Positions 7,590 to 16,355 of a stretch of DNA of 64,000 nucleotides are shown piece by piece. The translations under genes and the position numbers were made by a program. How positions within the stretch are numbered: position 1 is the first letter of the stretch; every line of letters begins with the position of its first letter. This DNA is from an uncultured Bacteroidales bacterium (GTDB lineage Bacteria > Bacteroidota > Bacteroidia > Bacteroidales > FEN-979): assembly GCA_903875045.1 (NCBI GenBank), contig CAIQUS010000035.1, positions 1 to 64,000 of the forward strand, given 5' to 3'. The notes below the pieces were generated by a model. That model was given only the letters and a program-made list of their open reading frames with translations, had not been told where the DNA came from and did not search any database.

Positions 7590-10442
7590 ATGTCCACGGA
7601 CGAAACCACCAACGGCGACAACCCTGAACTTGAATCGGGAAATTTAAAGGAGACGGTCCATCTTTCGGAGATGTACCAGAGCTGGTTCCTCGATTACGCC
7701 TCCTATGTCATCCTGGAACGTGCTGTTCCTGAGATTACCGATGGACTGAAACCGGTTCAGCGTCGTATCCTCCATGCCATGAAAGAGTTGGACGATGGCC
7801 GGTACAACAAGGTCGCCAACATCATCGGCCATACCATGAAATATCATCCCCACGGGGATGCTTCCATTGGTGATGCCCTGGTGCAACTGGGTCAGAAGGA
7901 TCTGCTGATCGATTGCCAGGGAAACTGGGGAAACATTCTTACCGGCGACAGCGCTGCAGCCCCAAGGTATATTGAAGCACGCCCGTCGAAATTTGCCCAT
8001 GAGGTGCTGTTTAATGCAAAAACCACCACCTGGCAGGCATCCTACGATGGCCGGAACAAGGAACCCGTTTCATTGCCGGCGAAGTTTCCATTGCTGCTTG
8101 CCCAGGGAGTTGAGGGGATTGCCGTAGGGCTGGCTTCAAAAATTCTTCCACACAATTTCAATGAACTGCTTGATGCCTCCATTAAAATTCTTCAGGACAA
8201 GGAATTCGAACTCTTTCCCGATTTCCTCACCGGAGGAATGGTGGATGTGTCGCGGTACAACGATGGGTTGAGGGGAGGAAAGATCAGGTTAAGGGCAAAA
8301 ATCATCCTGGAAGATAAGAAAACATTAGTCATTCGCGAAATTCCCTATGGCACCACCACCGGTTCCATCATCGAATCCATCCTTACCGCCAATGAAAAAG
8401 GCAAAATCAAGATTCGAAAAATCGATGACAATACCGCTGCAGATGTCGAAATCCTGATTCATCTCGCGGCAGGGGTTTCACCGGATACCACCATGGATGC
8501 ATTGTATGCTTTCACCGAATGTGAGGTTTCCATCTCCCCGAATGCCTGCGTGATTGAGAAGGGCAAACCACGCTTCATGGGTGTTTCAGAAATCCTCAGG
8601 GTGAATACACAGCGTACTGTTGATTTGCTGAAGCTGGAACTGGATATCCGTAAGCAGGAACTTCTTGATCAGCTGCATTTTATTTCCCTGGAAAAAATAT
8701 TCATAGAAAATGAGGTTTACGAGGGCATCAAAAAGTGTAAAACAACCGATGAAATTGACCGTGCAATTTTCAGCGGGTTAAAACCATTTGCACACCAGAT
8801 CATCCGGCCTGTTTCGGAGGAGGATGTGCACAGACTGCGGAAGATTCCCATTGAAAGGATTTCACGTTACAACGCTGCGAAGGCCGATGAAGCCATGGCA
8901 GGGGTGAAGCTGGAAATGGAGGACGTTGACAATCATCTTGCCCATCTGATTGATTATGCCATTGAGTATTTCAGGCAGATTCGTAAAAAATATGGCAAAA
9001 ACCGCGACCGCCATACAGAGATCCGCAGTTTCGATAACATCGAGGCTGCCAAGGTTGCAGCAGCCAATGAAAAACTTTATGTAAACCGTGAAGAGGGTTT
9101 TGCAGGCACCAGTCTCAAAAAAGATGAATTTGTTTGCGATTGCTCCGACATCGATGATATCATTGTTTTTCGCGATGATGGTACCTTTATCATCGTAAAG
9201 GTTGCCAGCAAGATATTTGTCGGGAAAAATGTCATTCACATCGCGGTGTTTAATAAAAATGACAGCCGGACTGTTTACAACCTGATTTACCGTGATGGTA
9301 AAAACGGCAAGATCATGGTAAAGCGTTTCAGCGTTTTGGGAGTAACCCGCGACAAGGAGTACGCGGCAACAAAGGGCACGCCTGGTTCGAAGGTGCTCTA
9401 TTTTACAGCCAATCCGAACGGGGAGGCCGAGGGCATCCGCGTGGAACTGAAACCCAAGCCGCGCTTAAAGAAAACCTTTTTTGATTTCAACTTTGCCGAA
9501 GTCACCATCAAGGGACGAAATTCGATGGGCAACACCCTCACCAAATTTGCTGTCCGGAAAATTGAGCAGCGTCAGGAGGGAATCTCGACACTGGGTTCAT
9601 TGAACATCTGGTATGATGAAACCGTACAGCGTCTCAATACCGATGAGCGGGGTGTGCTGCTTGGTGCATTTTCCGGAACCGACCGCATCATCATCCTGAT
9701 GAAATCGGGGCAATACCGCCTCACCTCATTCGACCTTTCTTCGCACTTTGATGAGGATATGATCCTGCTTGAAAAATACAATCCTGAGAAGATCTATTCA
9801 GTTGTTTATCAGGAGCATGAAACGAAACAATTCTATCTCAAGCGGTTCAGGGCGGAGCTCTCTGATAAAAAAGTTGAATTTGTGGAGAGTCCCGATAAAC
9901 TCGTTCTGTTTTCTGGCGATCCCTGCCCGCGCCTGGAAATGTTTTTCGACATGAAACAGAAAACGAAAGGTGTCGAACAGGAAGAGATTATCGTACATGA
10001 ATTCATTGGTGTAAAGGGGTATAAGGCAAAAGGCAAACGGTTATCGGTACACGCAGTGAAGAAGGTATTGTGGCTCGAACCGCTACCCGTTGAAGATGTT
10101 CAAGTTACTGAAGATGATCATCCTGACGAAAATCCGGCCCCGTTTCCTTTTCGGGTCGATTCAATCGTTGAGGAAACTAAGGAGACGGTTGCCAGTGAAC
10201 TTCCACCGGATCAGGAAAACGATGGTGAAGAAATACCAGCACCTGAATTTCCTCTTGTACAGCAAAGCCTCTTACCCATCGGCCTGATGGCAGAAGATGA
10301 GCCTGGAATACAACAGGAACCAACCACCAGTATATCAGGCTCCAAAAAAACTGCCCGAAAAAAGAAAGCCCAGGGTTCTGCCGATTCGGGAAAGGAGTCC
10401 GGGGAAACCGGTATGGCCGGTCAGATGGAACTGCCATTGTAA
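7590..10442 (+). CDS. parC: DNA topoisomerase IV subunit A (ParC/GyrA family)
   Basis: 950-residue breakage-reunion subunit of a type IIA topoisomerase, which with ParE decatenates and relaxes DNA. The N-terminal winged-helix/tower core is clear: YASYVILERAVPEITDGLKP, RRILHAM and the active-site loop AAAPRYIEAR with catalytic Tyr127. Residues ~530-840 form the C-terminal DNA-wrapping beta-pinwheel, which is irregular and lacks a recognisable GyrA-box, so ParC is favoured over GyrA. The last ~90 residues are an acidic, low-complexity tail ending in a Lys-rich patch (KKTARKKK). No parE is in the window; the gene sits alone between a repeat-filled leader and the PAS cluster. Confidence in the family is very high, in ParC versus GyrA somewhat lower. 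Confidence 0.92.
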   Translation: MSTDETTNGDNPELESGNLKETVHLSEMYQSWFLDYASYVILERAVPEITDGLKPVQRRILHAMKELDDGRYNKVANIIGHTMKYHPHGDASIGDALVQLGQKDLLIDCQGNWGNILTGDSAAAPRYIEARPSKFAHEVLFNAKTTTWQASYDGRNKEPVSLPAKFPLLLAQGVEGIAVGLASKILPHNFNELLDASIKILQDKEFELFPDFLTGGMVDVSRYNDGLRGGKIRLRAKIILEDKKTLVIREIPYGTTTGSIIESILTANEKGKIKIRKIDDNTAADVEILIHLAAGVSPDTTMDALYAFTECEVSISPNACVIEKGKPRFMGVSEILRVNTQRTVDLLKLELDIRKQELLDQLHFISLEKIFIENEVYEGIKKCKTTDEIDRAIFSGLKPFAHQIIRPVSEEDVHRLRKIPIERISRYNAAKADEAMAGVKLEMEDVDNHLAHLIDYAIEYFRQIRKKYGKNRDRHTEIRSFDNIEAAKVAAANEKLYVNREEGFAGTSLKKDEFVCDCSDIDDIIVFRDDGTFIIVKVASKIFVGKNVIHIAVFNKNDSRTVYNLIYRDGKNGKIMVKRFSVLGVTRDKEYAATKGTPGSKVLYFTANPNGEAEGIRVELKPKPRLKKTFFDFNFAEVTIKGRNSMGNTLTKFAVRKIEQRQEGISTLGSLNIWYDETVQRLNTDERGVLLGAFSGTDRIIILMKSGQYRLTSFDLSSHFDEDMILLEKYNPEKIYSVVYQEHETKQFYLKRFRAELSDKKVEFVESPDKLVLFSGDPCPRLEMFFDMKQKTKGVEQEEIIVHEFIGVKGYKAKGKRLSVHAVKKVLWLEPLPVEDVQVTEDDHPDENPAPFPFRVDSIVEETKETVASELPPDQENDGEEIPAPEFPLVQQSLLPIGLMAEDEPGIQQEPTTSISGSKKTARKKKAQGSADSGKESGETGMAGQMELPL

Positions 10443-10524
10443 ATGGTTTTTCCTCTTTCAGGCTGGAATCCTGCCACCCTTTGCTGATCACTTTTAACTT
10501 TTGCATGATGAAAAACCGAATGAT

Positions 10525-11877
10525 ATGATTTCACCAGGAGAAAAAGAGATGGCTGGCGATCCGGCAAGGAAAACCAGTAACATTGAGATGATGCACAACC
10601 ATGAACACTCACATGCCACACTCAGTGACAGTGAAGAGCTTTACAGAAATATGGTTGATCTGATCCCTGACGGGATACTGGTTCATAGCGACGGGCAAAT
10701 TGTTTTTGCCAATTCATCTGCTGCCAGAATAATTGGTGTCTTAAAACCCGATGATCTGATAGGCAAGTCTATTCTTGACTATATACACCCGGATTCCCGT
10801 CAAACTGTCATCCAGATGGTTAAATCGTCCTTACAGGATAATACACGGACACCTGTATATGAGGAGGTACTTGTCCAGGTAAGCGGGACCAGCATAAATG
10901 TTGATGCAGTTGCCATTCCCATCAATTATAAGGGCGTTCGCTCCATGCTTGTGGTATATACCGATATAACGGCCAGAAAGAATAAGGAACGGTTGATGAT
11001 GGAAAACCTTGCCATCGGTGAGTTTGCACTGAACCATTCTATGAACGAGCTGATCGTCTTTACCCTCGGAAAAATTGAAGAATTAACAGGCAGCATGACC
11101 GGATTTTTTCAGGTTTTTGAGGATGATGGAGCGACAATATCCCTGCAAATATGGTCAGACAATACATTGAAACACCACAGGGAAGGGTTGCCGCAATTAC
11201 GTGCCAGCCTGATCAGGGAGCTGACAGTTCCCGTCATAAGGGGTGATAAAACCGTTGCATTGATGGGCGTGGGCAATAAACCGGCAGACTATGATCAGAA
11301 TGATATGGAAATTGCCGTACAACTTACCAATCTTGCCTGGGAATTTATTATCAGCAAGAGATTGGAAGAGGCACTCCTTAAAAGTGAGCAGTATGCCCGG
11401 GCATTGCTGGATGCCATTCCCGACCTGATTTTTCGCCTCGACCGAGACGGAACTTATCTTGACTATAAAGCGGCAAAAGAAGACCTTCATAACCAGTCTG
11501 CATCCATCATCGGAAAAAATAACAGGGAACTGACACCTCCGGATTTTGCCAGGTTTATTGAGACCAAAATCCAATCGACCCTCGATCATCAGAAAATGGA
11601 AATATTTGAATACCAGCTGATGATTCCTGACAGGGGACTTCGGGATTTTGAAGCTCGCATGGTGCCCAGTGGAACCGGTGAGGTCACTGCCATTACACGG
11701 GATATTACCGACCGGAAGAAAATCGAAGGAGCACTTAAAAAGAAAATCGCTGAACTTGAATGGTTCAATCAGATGATGATCGGCAGGGAATTGAAAATGA
11801 TTGATCTGAAGAATGAGATTAATATATTGGCAAACAAACTCGGAGAGGAAGACAGATACGTAATCCATAGTAAATAA
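10525..11877 (+). CDS. PAS-GAF-PAS sensor protein without kinase domain
   Basis: About 450-residue soluble sensor. I start it at ATG 10525; a TTG at 10501 in the same frame is an alternative. Order: PAS (~30-140, with GILVHSDGQIVFANSSAARI and closing YTDITARK), a GAF-like domain (~150-280), a second PAS (~285-395, closing TRDITDRKK), then a helical tail. There is no transmembrane segment and no HisKA, HATPase, GGDEF or output domain. The tail (FNQMMIGRELKMIDLK) is nearly the same as the tails of the next two proteins, so it probably passes signals through a shared partner, perhaps the histidine kinase at 16356. Nine bp separate it from the next gene, suggesting one operon. Confidence 0.82.
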   Translation: MISPGEKEMAGDPARKTSNIEMMHNHEHSHATLSDSEELYRNMVDLIPDGILVHSDGQIVFANSSAARIIGVLKPDDLIGKSILDYIHPDSRQTVIQMVKSSLQDNTRTPVYEEVLVQVSGTSINVDAVAIPINYKGVRSMLVVYTDITARKNKERLMMENLAIGEFALNHSMNELIVFTLGKIEELTGSMTGFFQVFEDDGATISLQIWSDNTLKHHREGLPQLRASLIRELTVPVIRGDKTVALMGVGNKPADYDQNDMEIAVQLTNLAWEFIISKRLEEALLKSEQYARALLDAIPDLIFRLDRDGTYLDYKAAKEDLHNQSASIIGKNNRELTPPDFARFIETKIQSTLDHQKMEIFEYQLMIPDRGLRDFEARMVPSGTGEVTAITRDITDRKKIEGALKKKIAELEWFNQMMIGRELKMIDLKNEINILANKLGEEDRYVIHSK

Positions 11878-11885
11878 AACATAAT

Positions 11886-12983
11886 ATGATCATCGTCCAA
11901 TTACTTTTCAATCTGGCCATTCTGGTTTCGGTAAGTGTTCTGTCGGGATTCATCGATAACCGTTATAAGCGTGACACAAAAGTTGGAGTGGTATTGCAGG
12001 GGCTGCTGTTTGGACTCGTTGCCCTTGTTGGGATGTTAGATCCCTTTGTACTGGCCCCAGGGATTATTTTTGATGGCAGGAGTGTTGTACTCAGTTTGTG
12101 CGCTCTTTTTTTTGGTCCGGTGGCCGGCATTATTTCGGCTGCCATAGCGTTGACCTATCGGATTTATATTGGCGGGGGAGGCGTTTACATGGGTTCCTCC
12201 GTAATCATTGCTTCAACCTTGATCGGTGTACTTTTTCATCGTCATAAAAAAATAGCCCGGACCGGATTCAATACAATTTTTCTGTATGGGATCGGATTGA
12301 TCGTTCACGTGGTCATGTTCATTCTCATATTTGCGATCCCTTCACCCATGCGGGTTATTACATTTAAAACATTGGCATTCAGTATTCTTGGGATTTATCC
12401 ATTGGCAACGGTCCTGATCGGAAAAATTCTGAAGGATCAGTTCGACAGTTCAGGCCGGAAAGCTGCTGAAACGGCCCTTCAGGAAAGTGAGAATAAATTT
12501 TCACTCTTCATGAATCATCTGCCTGCTTTCGCATTTATCAAGGATATTGACTATAAAACAATTTATGTCAACAAAAAAATCGATGATACACTCGGTGCCT
12601 CGGCATGGATTGGTTTGAAACCATCAGAGTTTTTTCCGGGCGAATTCGGTGCCAGGCTGATGGCTGATGACCGCCTTGCCATGGAGTCAGGATTTTTGAA
12701 AACAGAAGAAATTGTAAAGGATATGCACGGTGAAGTGCATATTTATGAAATACAGAAATTTATAATACCCCGCGAAGGCAGGGATTCTTTACTTGGTGGA
12801 ATAGCCATCGATATTACTGAACGGAAACGTGCTGAGGAAGCACTGGAGAATACAGCCACTGAACTTAAGCGGTTTAATGGACTGATGGTTGGACGGGAGC
12901 TTAAAATGATTGAACTGAAGAAAGAGATCAACGATTTACTTGTTCAGTCGGGACGTGAAGTAAAATATATGATATATGAATAG
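11886..12983 (+). CDS. LytS-type 5TM receptor fused to PAS, no kinase
   Basis: 365-residue membrane sensor. Residues ~1-190 are a LytS/YhcK-type five-transmembrane receptor domain (5TMR_LYT): hydrophobic helices with the signature segments DGRSVVLSLCALFFGPVAG and YRIYIGGGGVYMG. In known members this domain senses a small ligand or membrane state and drives a kinase or cyclase. Here it is followed by one PAS domain (~195-315, closing IDITERKRAEEA) and the same helical tail as its neighbours (FNGLMVGRELKMIELK). No kinase or other output is present. The 3' end overlaps the start of the next gene by 8 bp, so translation of the two is probably coupled. Confidence 0.85.
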   Translation: MIIVQLLFNLAILVSVSVLSGFIDNRYKRDTKVGVVLQGLLFGLVALVGMLDPFVLAPGIIFDGRSVVLSLCALFFGPVAGIISAAIALTYRIYIGGGGVYMGSSVIIASTLIGVLFHRHKKIARTGFNTIFLYGIGLIVHVVMFILIFAIPSPMRVITFKTLAFSILGIYPLATVLIGKILKDQFDSSGRKAAETALQESENKFSLFMNHLPAFAFIKDIDYKTIYVNKKIDDTLGASAWIGLKPSEFFPGEFGARLMADDRLAMESGFLKTEEIVKDMHGEVHIYEIQKFIIPREGRDSLLGGIAIDITERKRAEEALENTATELKRFNGLMVGRELKMIELKKEINDLLVQSGREVKYMIYE

Positions 12984-15900
12984 CCCTGGATTCTATTTTG
13001 CCTTGTTCATCTGTTTTATGATGACTCACGGCACCTTTGCCCAGCAATACTTCGTGAAGACGTACACTATTGAAAACGGATTGCCAACCCGATCGGTGAG
13101 CGATGTTTGCCAGGACACCAATGGCACGATGTGGTTTGCTACCTACAGCGGGATTTCATCGTTTGATGGATTTAGCTTTACAAATTACAGCGATGAGCAG
13201 GGGCTTCCTCTCCAGCATTATACCAGAGTAAAAATGGATGCCCTCGGAAAAATATGGGCAGTTCCTTGTGGAATGGCCGACACGATCGCATACTTCGAGT
13301 ATGGAATCTGGAAAAAAATTGCCCCCGCATCAGACAATGGAGGGTTGGAGGTTTCTTCATTTGATTTACTTGTCCGTGAGGGGCAAACCGTACTTTGTGT
13401 CGGAAGTGGTGAGGGTTTGGAAATCTATCAAAACGGACAATGGCATCACCTGGATGTTTCAACAAATCCCAAACTGAAGGCAACTTTTTCTGTTATTGCC
13501 GAACATGGAAAATTTTATGTGCTGACCAGGATGGGTATATACATGGTTTATCAGGAAAAGACCGGCTGGATTGTTAAAGAATTCCTGAAATCTCAAGACG
13601 CACCGATCCTCGCCTTCAAATTTGAAAATCCGGGTAAGCCTGATGAAAAATTATGGATGATCAATGCGCACCAGTTGACCTTTTTACAAAACGGGAAGAT
13701 AAATCATTTTTCAGATGATTTTTTTCTGCTCGACCCCAATAGTTTAGGTCGCGCATTTTTAAACATGGATCATCGGGGGAATATTTTCTTCGGTAACAAC
13801 CTGGCAAAATATTTTGTCAACCAGGGAAGTGGTCAAAGTGCCCCTTTGATGGTCAGCAATGGGTTTTCTTCCGATGGTGCCTCATCTGTATTTATCGACA
13901 GAGAAGAAAATGTGTGGTTTTCAGATACACGCGGAGTCGATAAAATAAGTAATCTTTTTTTACGGAATTATTTTGAATCCAATGGGTTACATGACAATGA
14001 AGTAACAGCTATCCTTGAATTGGCTGATGGAAGAATGGTATTCGGTCATAATAAAGGATTAACGATTTTTGATCATGGTATAATTCAAAAAGTCGGGTTC
14101 CCTTCTTCAGAAAATATTCAGGCGAGGGTGATGGATTTGATGCAGGATGATCAGGGGAATATGTGGATCGCCGCCGGCAGGATGGGAGTTGGTAAGATGA
14201 CGAAAGATGGCAAGTTTAAATGGTACAATTTGGATTCAACGTTCCACGCTGTTACGGTTCTTCAGGATGCCAAGGGTAAAATATGGGTTGGCTCCAATCA
14301 GGAACTTTTTTATCTGAAAAACGAAAAATTGGTTCCTTATGAACACAATCATAACATCAGAAGCCCGTTCCGGAAATTATTTTCGAATACAAACGGAGAG
14401 ATAATTGGCAGTGGACTGTACGGTTTTTTTATCCTATCCGGGGATAATGTGAAAATAGTCCCGATGGAAGATGCCATAAAATCAAAAAGCACCTACTTTT
14501 ATTACCGCAGCAATTCAGGTACTGAGTATGTGGGAACAACCAACGGGCTCTGTGTCCTTGACAATGGCAGGATCAGAAAGTTTAATCAGAATGGGATCAG
14601 GATTGAAAGCCCGGTTTATTTTATATTCGAGGACGGGAAACATAATTTATGGGTCGGATCAAACAATGGTCTGTATAAATGGGATGGTAAAAATAGTCTT
14701 GAAACCTTTAGTTTGCAAAATGGGCTTGCGGGGAGTGAGACGAACCGCTCAGCGGGAATGGTTGATTCTCAGGGAAACATCTGGATAGGGACAGACAAGG
14801 GACTCTCCTGTATTTTAAATGGATATATTGAAACCAAACCCACCATCCCTTTGGTACGGCTTGTAAGCATTGAAGATAATAAAAGTGTATTCCATTCATT
14901 TGTTGATAATTGCTCCATTGGGTTTAACGACAATACCCTGTTTTTCCATTTCAGAGGCATCTCCTTCGTGAACGAAGATTTAATTACCTATCGTTATAAA
15001 CTTGACGGATTCGACAGCGATTGGCAATTGGTGAATCAATCGAATCTTGGTAAAGTTAAATATGCCGGCTTGGAACCAGGTAAATATCAGTTCAGTGTAC
15101 AGGCAAGGAATGGCTCGGGTGCCTGGTCGGAAGTTGCAAAATCGGGTATGATCACCATTCGCACACCTTTATACCGGGAATGGTGGTTTCATTTGCTGTT
15201 GTTTATAGGGATCAGTTTGATTATTTTTGGTGTGATTAAAATTTTGCTTCAGCGTAAGTATTATCATAAACTTGAAAAGGAGATTGCCGAAAGGAAGAGC
15301 AGCCAGCTGGAAACGATGCAAACGCTGCAATCACTGCATGCCAGTGAATTGAAATACAGGGATTTGATAGAATTTGCCGTGGATGGGTTTCTCATGGGGA
15401 CCAAAGATGGCAAGATCATCGGTGCGAATTCTTACATGCAGAACCTGACTGGCAGAGGAGCCGAAGGTTTAATAGGCCTTCATATCTCCCAACTTTTTGG
15501 CAATGATCATTTAAACAATTTTCCACTGAGGTTTGATCTGCTCGAGCAGGGTGAGGTAGTGGTAAGCCATCGCAACATTCAACGGCCCGACGGGACATTG
15601 ATACCGGTGGAAATGCATACTAAAATGATGCCCGACGGAACATACCAATCGATTTTTCATGACATAACAAACCGCTTGAAGTCTGAGGAGGAACTGAGAG
15701 AAAGCCGTGAACTGCACAAGCTTATCAGCGATAAAATGACAGATGTGGTTTGGCTGATGGATCTGACAGGAAAAAGCACCTTTGTCTCTCCATCTATCGA
15801 ACATTTCACCGGATTCACGGTCGACGAATATATGCAGCAAACCATCACCAACCGGTTTACCCCCGGGTCAGTGGCTGTTGCAAAGCAACTCTTTGGCAAT

Positions 15901-16242
15901 GAGCTGCCCAAACTGACAGCGCATCCGGAAAAATTACATGGTTACAGCAACACACAACGAATGGAATATATTTGTAAGACTGGCGGGACCAAATGGGGTG
16001 AATTGCTGATGACACCCTATTTTGGTGCCAGTGGTGAATGGCTGGGAATTCACGGGGTAACAAGGGATATCACCGATCGCAAGCTTGCTGAAGAGGCATT
16101 CCGAAATAAAGCTTTGGAGCTTGAAAGGTTTAACAGCCTCATGATCGGCCGGGAGATAAAGATGATCGAACTGAAAAAGGAGATCAATGAATTACTGGTT
16201 AAAGCAAATGAACCGGAAAAATACACTGTCCATGAGATTTGA
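12976..16242 (+). CDS. Two-component-type propeller sensor (Reg_prop, Y_Y_Y, TM, PAS-PAS), no kinase
   Basis: 1088-residue membrane sensor. A signal peptide ends near FAQQ (residue ~24). Residues ~25-640 are periplasmic Reg_prop propeller repeats (IENGLPTRSVSDVCQDTNG, MWFATYSGISSFDG, NMWIAAG, NIWIGTDKGLS), followed by a Y_Y_Y domain (~655-715; YRYKLDGFDSDW, YQFSVQARNG), one transmembrane helix (~735-757) and two cytoplasmic PAS domains (~790-905 and ~910-1040). This is the sensor half of the hybrid two-component systems Bacteroidota use for polysaccharide sensing, but the usual kinase, receiver and AraC parts are absent. It ends instead in the helical tail shared with the two upstream proteins (FNSLMIGREIKMIELK). 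It overlaps the previous gene by 8 bp. Confidence 0.88.
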   Translation: MNSPGFYFALFICFMMTHGTFAQQYFVKTYTIENGLPTRSVSDVCQDTNGTMWFATYSGISSFDGFSFTNYSDEQGLPLQHYTRVKMDALGKIWAVPCGMADTIAYFEYGIWKKIAPASDNGGLEVSSFDLLVREGQTVLCVGSGEGLEIYQNGQWHHLDVSTNPKLKATFSVIAEHGKFYVLTRMGIYMVYQEKTGWIVKEFLKSQDAPILAFKFENPGKPDEKLWMINAHQLTFLQNGKINHFSDDFFLLDPNSLGRAFLNMDHRGNIFFGNNLAKYFVNQGSGQSAPLMVSNGFSSDGASSVFIDREENVWFSDTRGVDKISNLFLRNYFESNGLHDNEVTAILELADGRMVFGHNKGLTIFDHGIIQKVGFPSSENIQARVMDLMQDDQGNMWIAAGRMGVGKMTKDGKFKWYNLDSTFHAVTVLQDAKGKIWVGSNQELFYLKNEKLVPYEHNHNIRSPFRKLFSNTNGEIIGSGLYGFFILSGDNVKIVPMEDAIKSKSTYFYYRSNSGTEYVGTTNGLCVLDNGRIRKFNQNGIRIESPVYFIFEDGKHNLWVGSNNGLYKWDGKNSLETFSLQNGLAGSETNRSAGMVDSQGNIWIGTDKGLSCILNGYIETKPTIPLVRLVSIEDNKSVFHSFVDNCSIGFNDNTLFFHFRGISFVNEDLITYRYKLDGFDSDWQLVNQSNLGKVKYAGLEPGKYQFSVQARNGSGAWSEVAKSGMITIRTPLYREWWFHLLLFIGISLIIFGVIKILLQRKYYHKLEKEIAERKSSQLETMQTLQSLHASELKYRDLIEFAVDGFLMGTKDGKIIGANSYMQNLTGRGAEGLIGLHISQLFGNDHLNNFPLRFDLLEQGEVVVSHRNIQRPDGTLIPVEMHTKMMPDGTYQSIFHDITNRLKSEEELRESRELHKLISDKMTDVVWLMDLTGKSTFVSPSIEHFTGFTVDEYMQQTITNRFTPGSVAVAKQLFGNELPKLTAHPEKLHGYSNTQRMEYICKTGGTKWGELLMTPYFGASGEWLGIHGVTRDITDRKLAEEAFRNKALELERFNSLMIGREIKMIELKKEINELLVKANEPEKYTVHEI

Positions 16243-16284
16243 GGAAACAATCGATAAATGGACACAAAAACGGTATTTTTCGTG

Positions 16285-16292
16285 TAACTTTG
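16285..16292 (+). promoter_or_regulatory. -7 promoter box (TAACTTTG) before the histidine kinase gene
   Basis: TAACTTTG fits TAnnTTTG and lies 63 bp before ATG 16356. It suggests that the kinase and response-regulator genes can be transcribed separately from the PAS cluster, and that the open frame upstream of 16356 is leader rather than protein. A short CACC-N7-GGTG palindrome just downstream (around 16294-16308) could be an operator, but this is weak. Confidence 0.45.
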
Positions 16293-16355
16293 TCACCCTG
16301 TCACGGTGTGTTGCGTTGGCTGTGTGACGCTTTCAATTTGTCAATAGTAATAGTT

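Noticed and set aside
11197-11868. 223-codon minus-strand frame inside the first PAS protein gene
   Set aside because: Antisense to conserved GAF/PAS sequence; composition typical of a shadow frame and no recognisable domain.
16239-16355. N-terminal extension of the histidine kinase from TTG 16239
   Set aside because: The added 39 residues have no domain and contain a promoter-like box; the receiver domain starts cleanly at ATG 16356.
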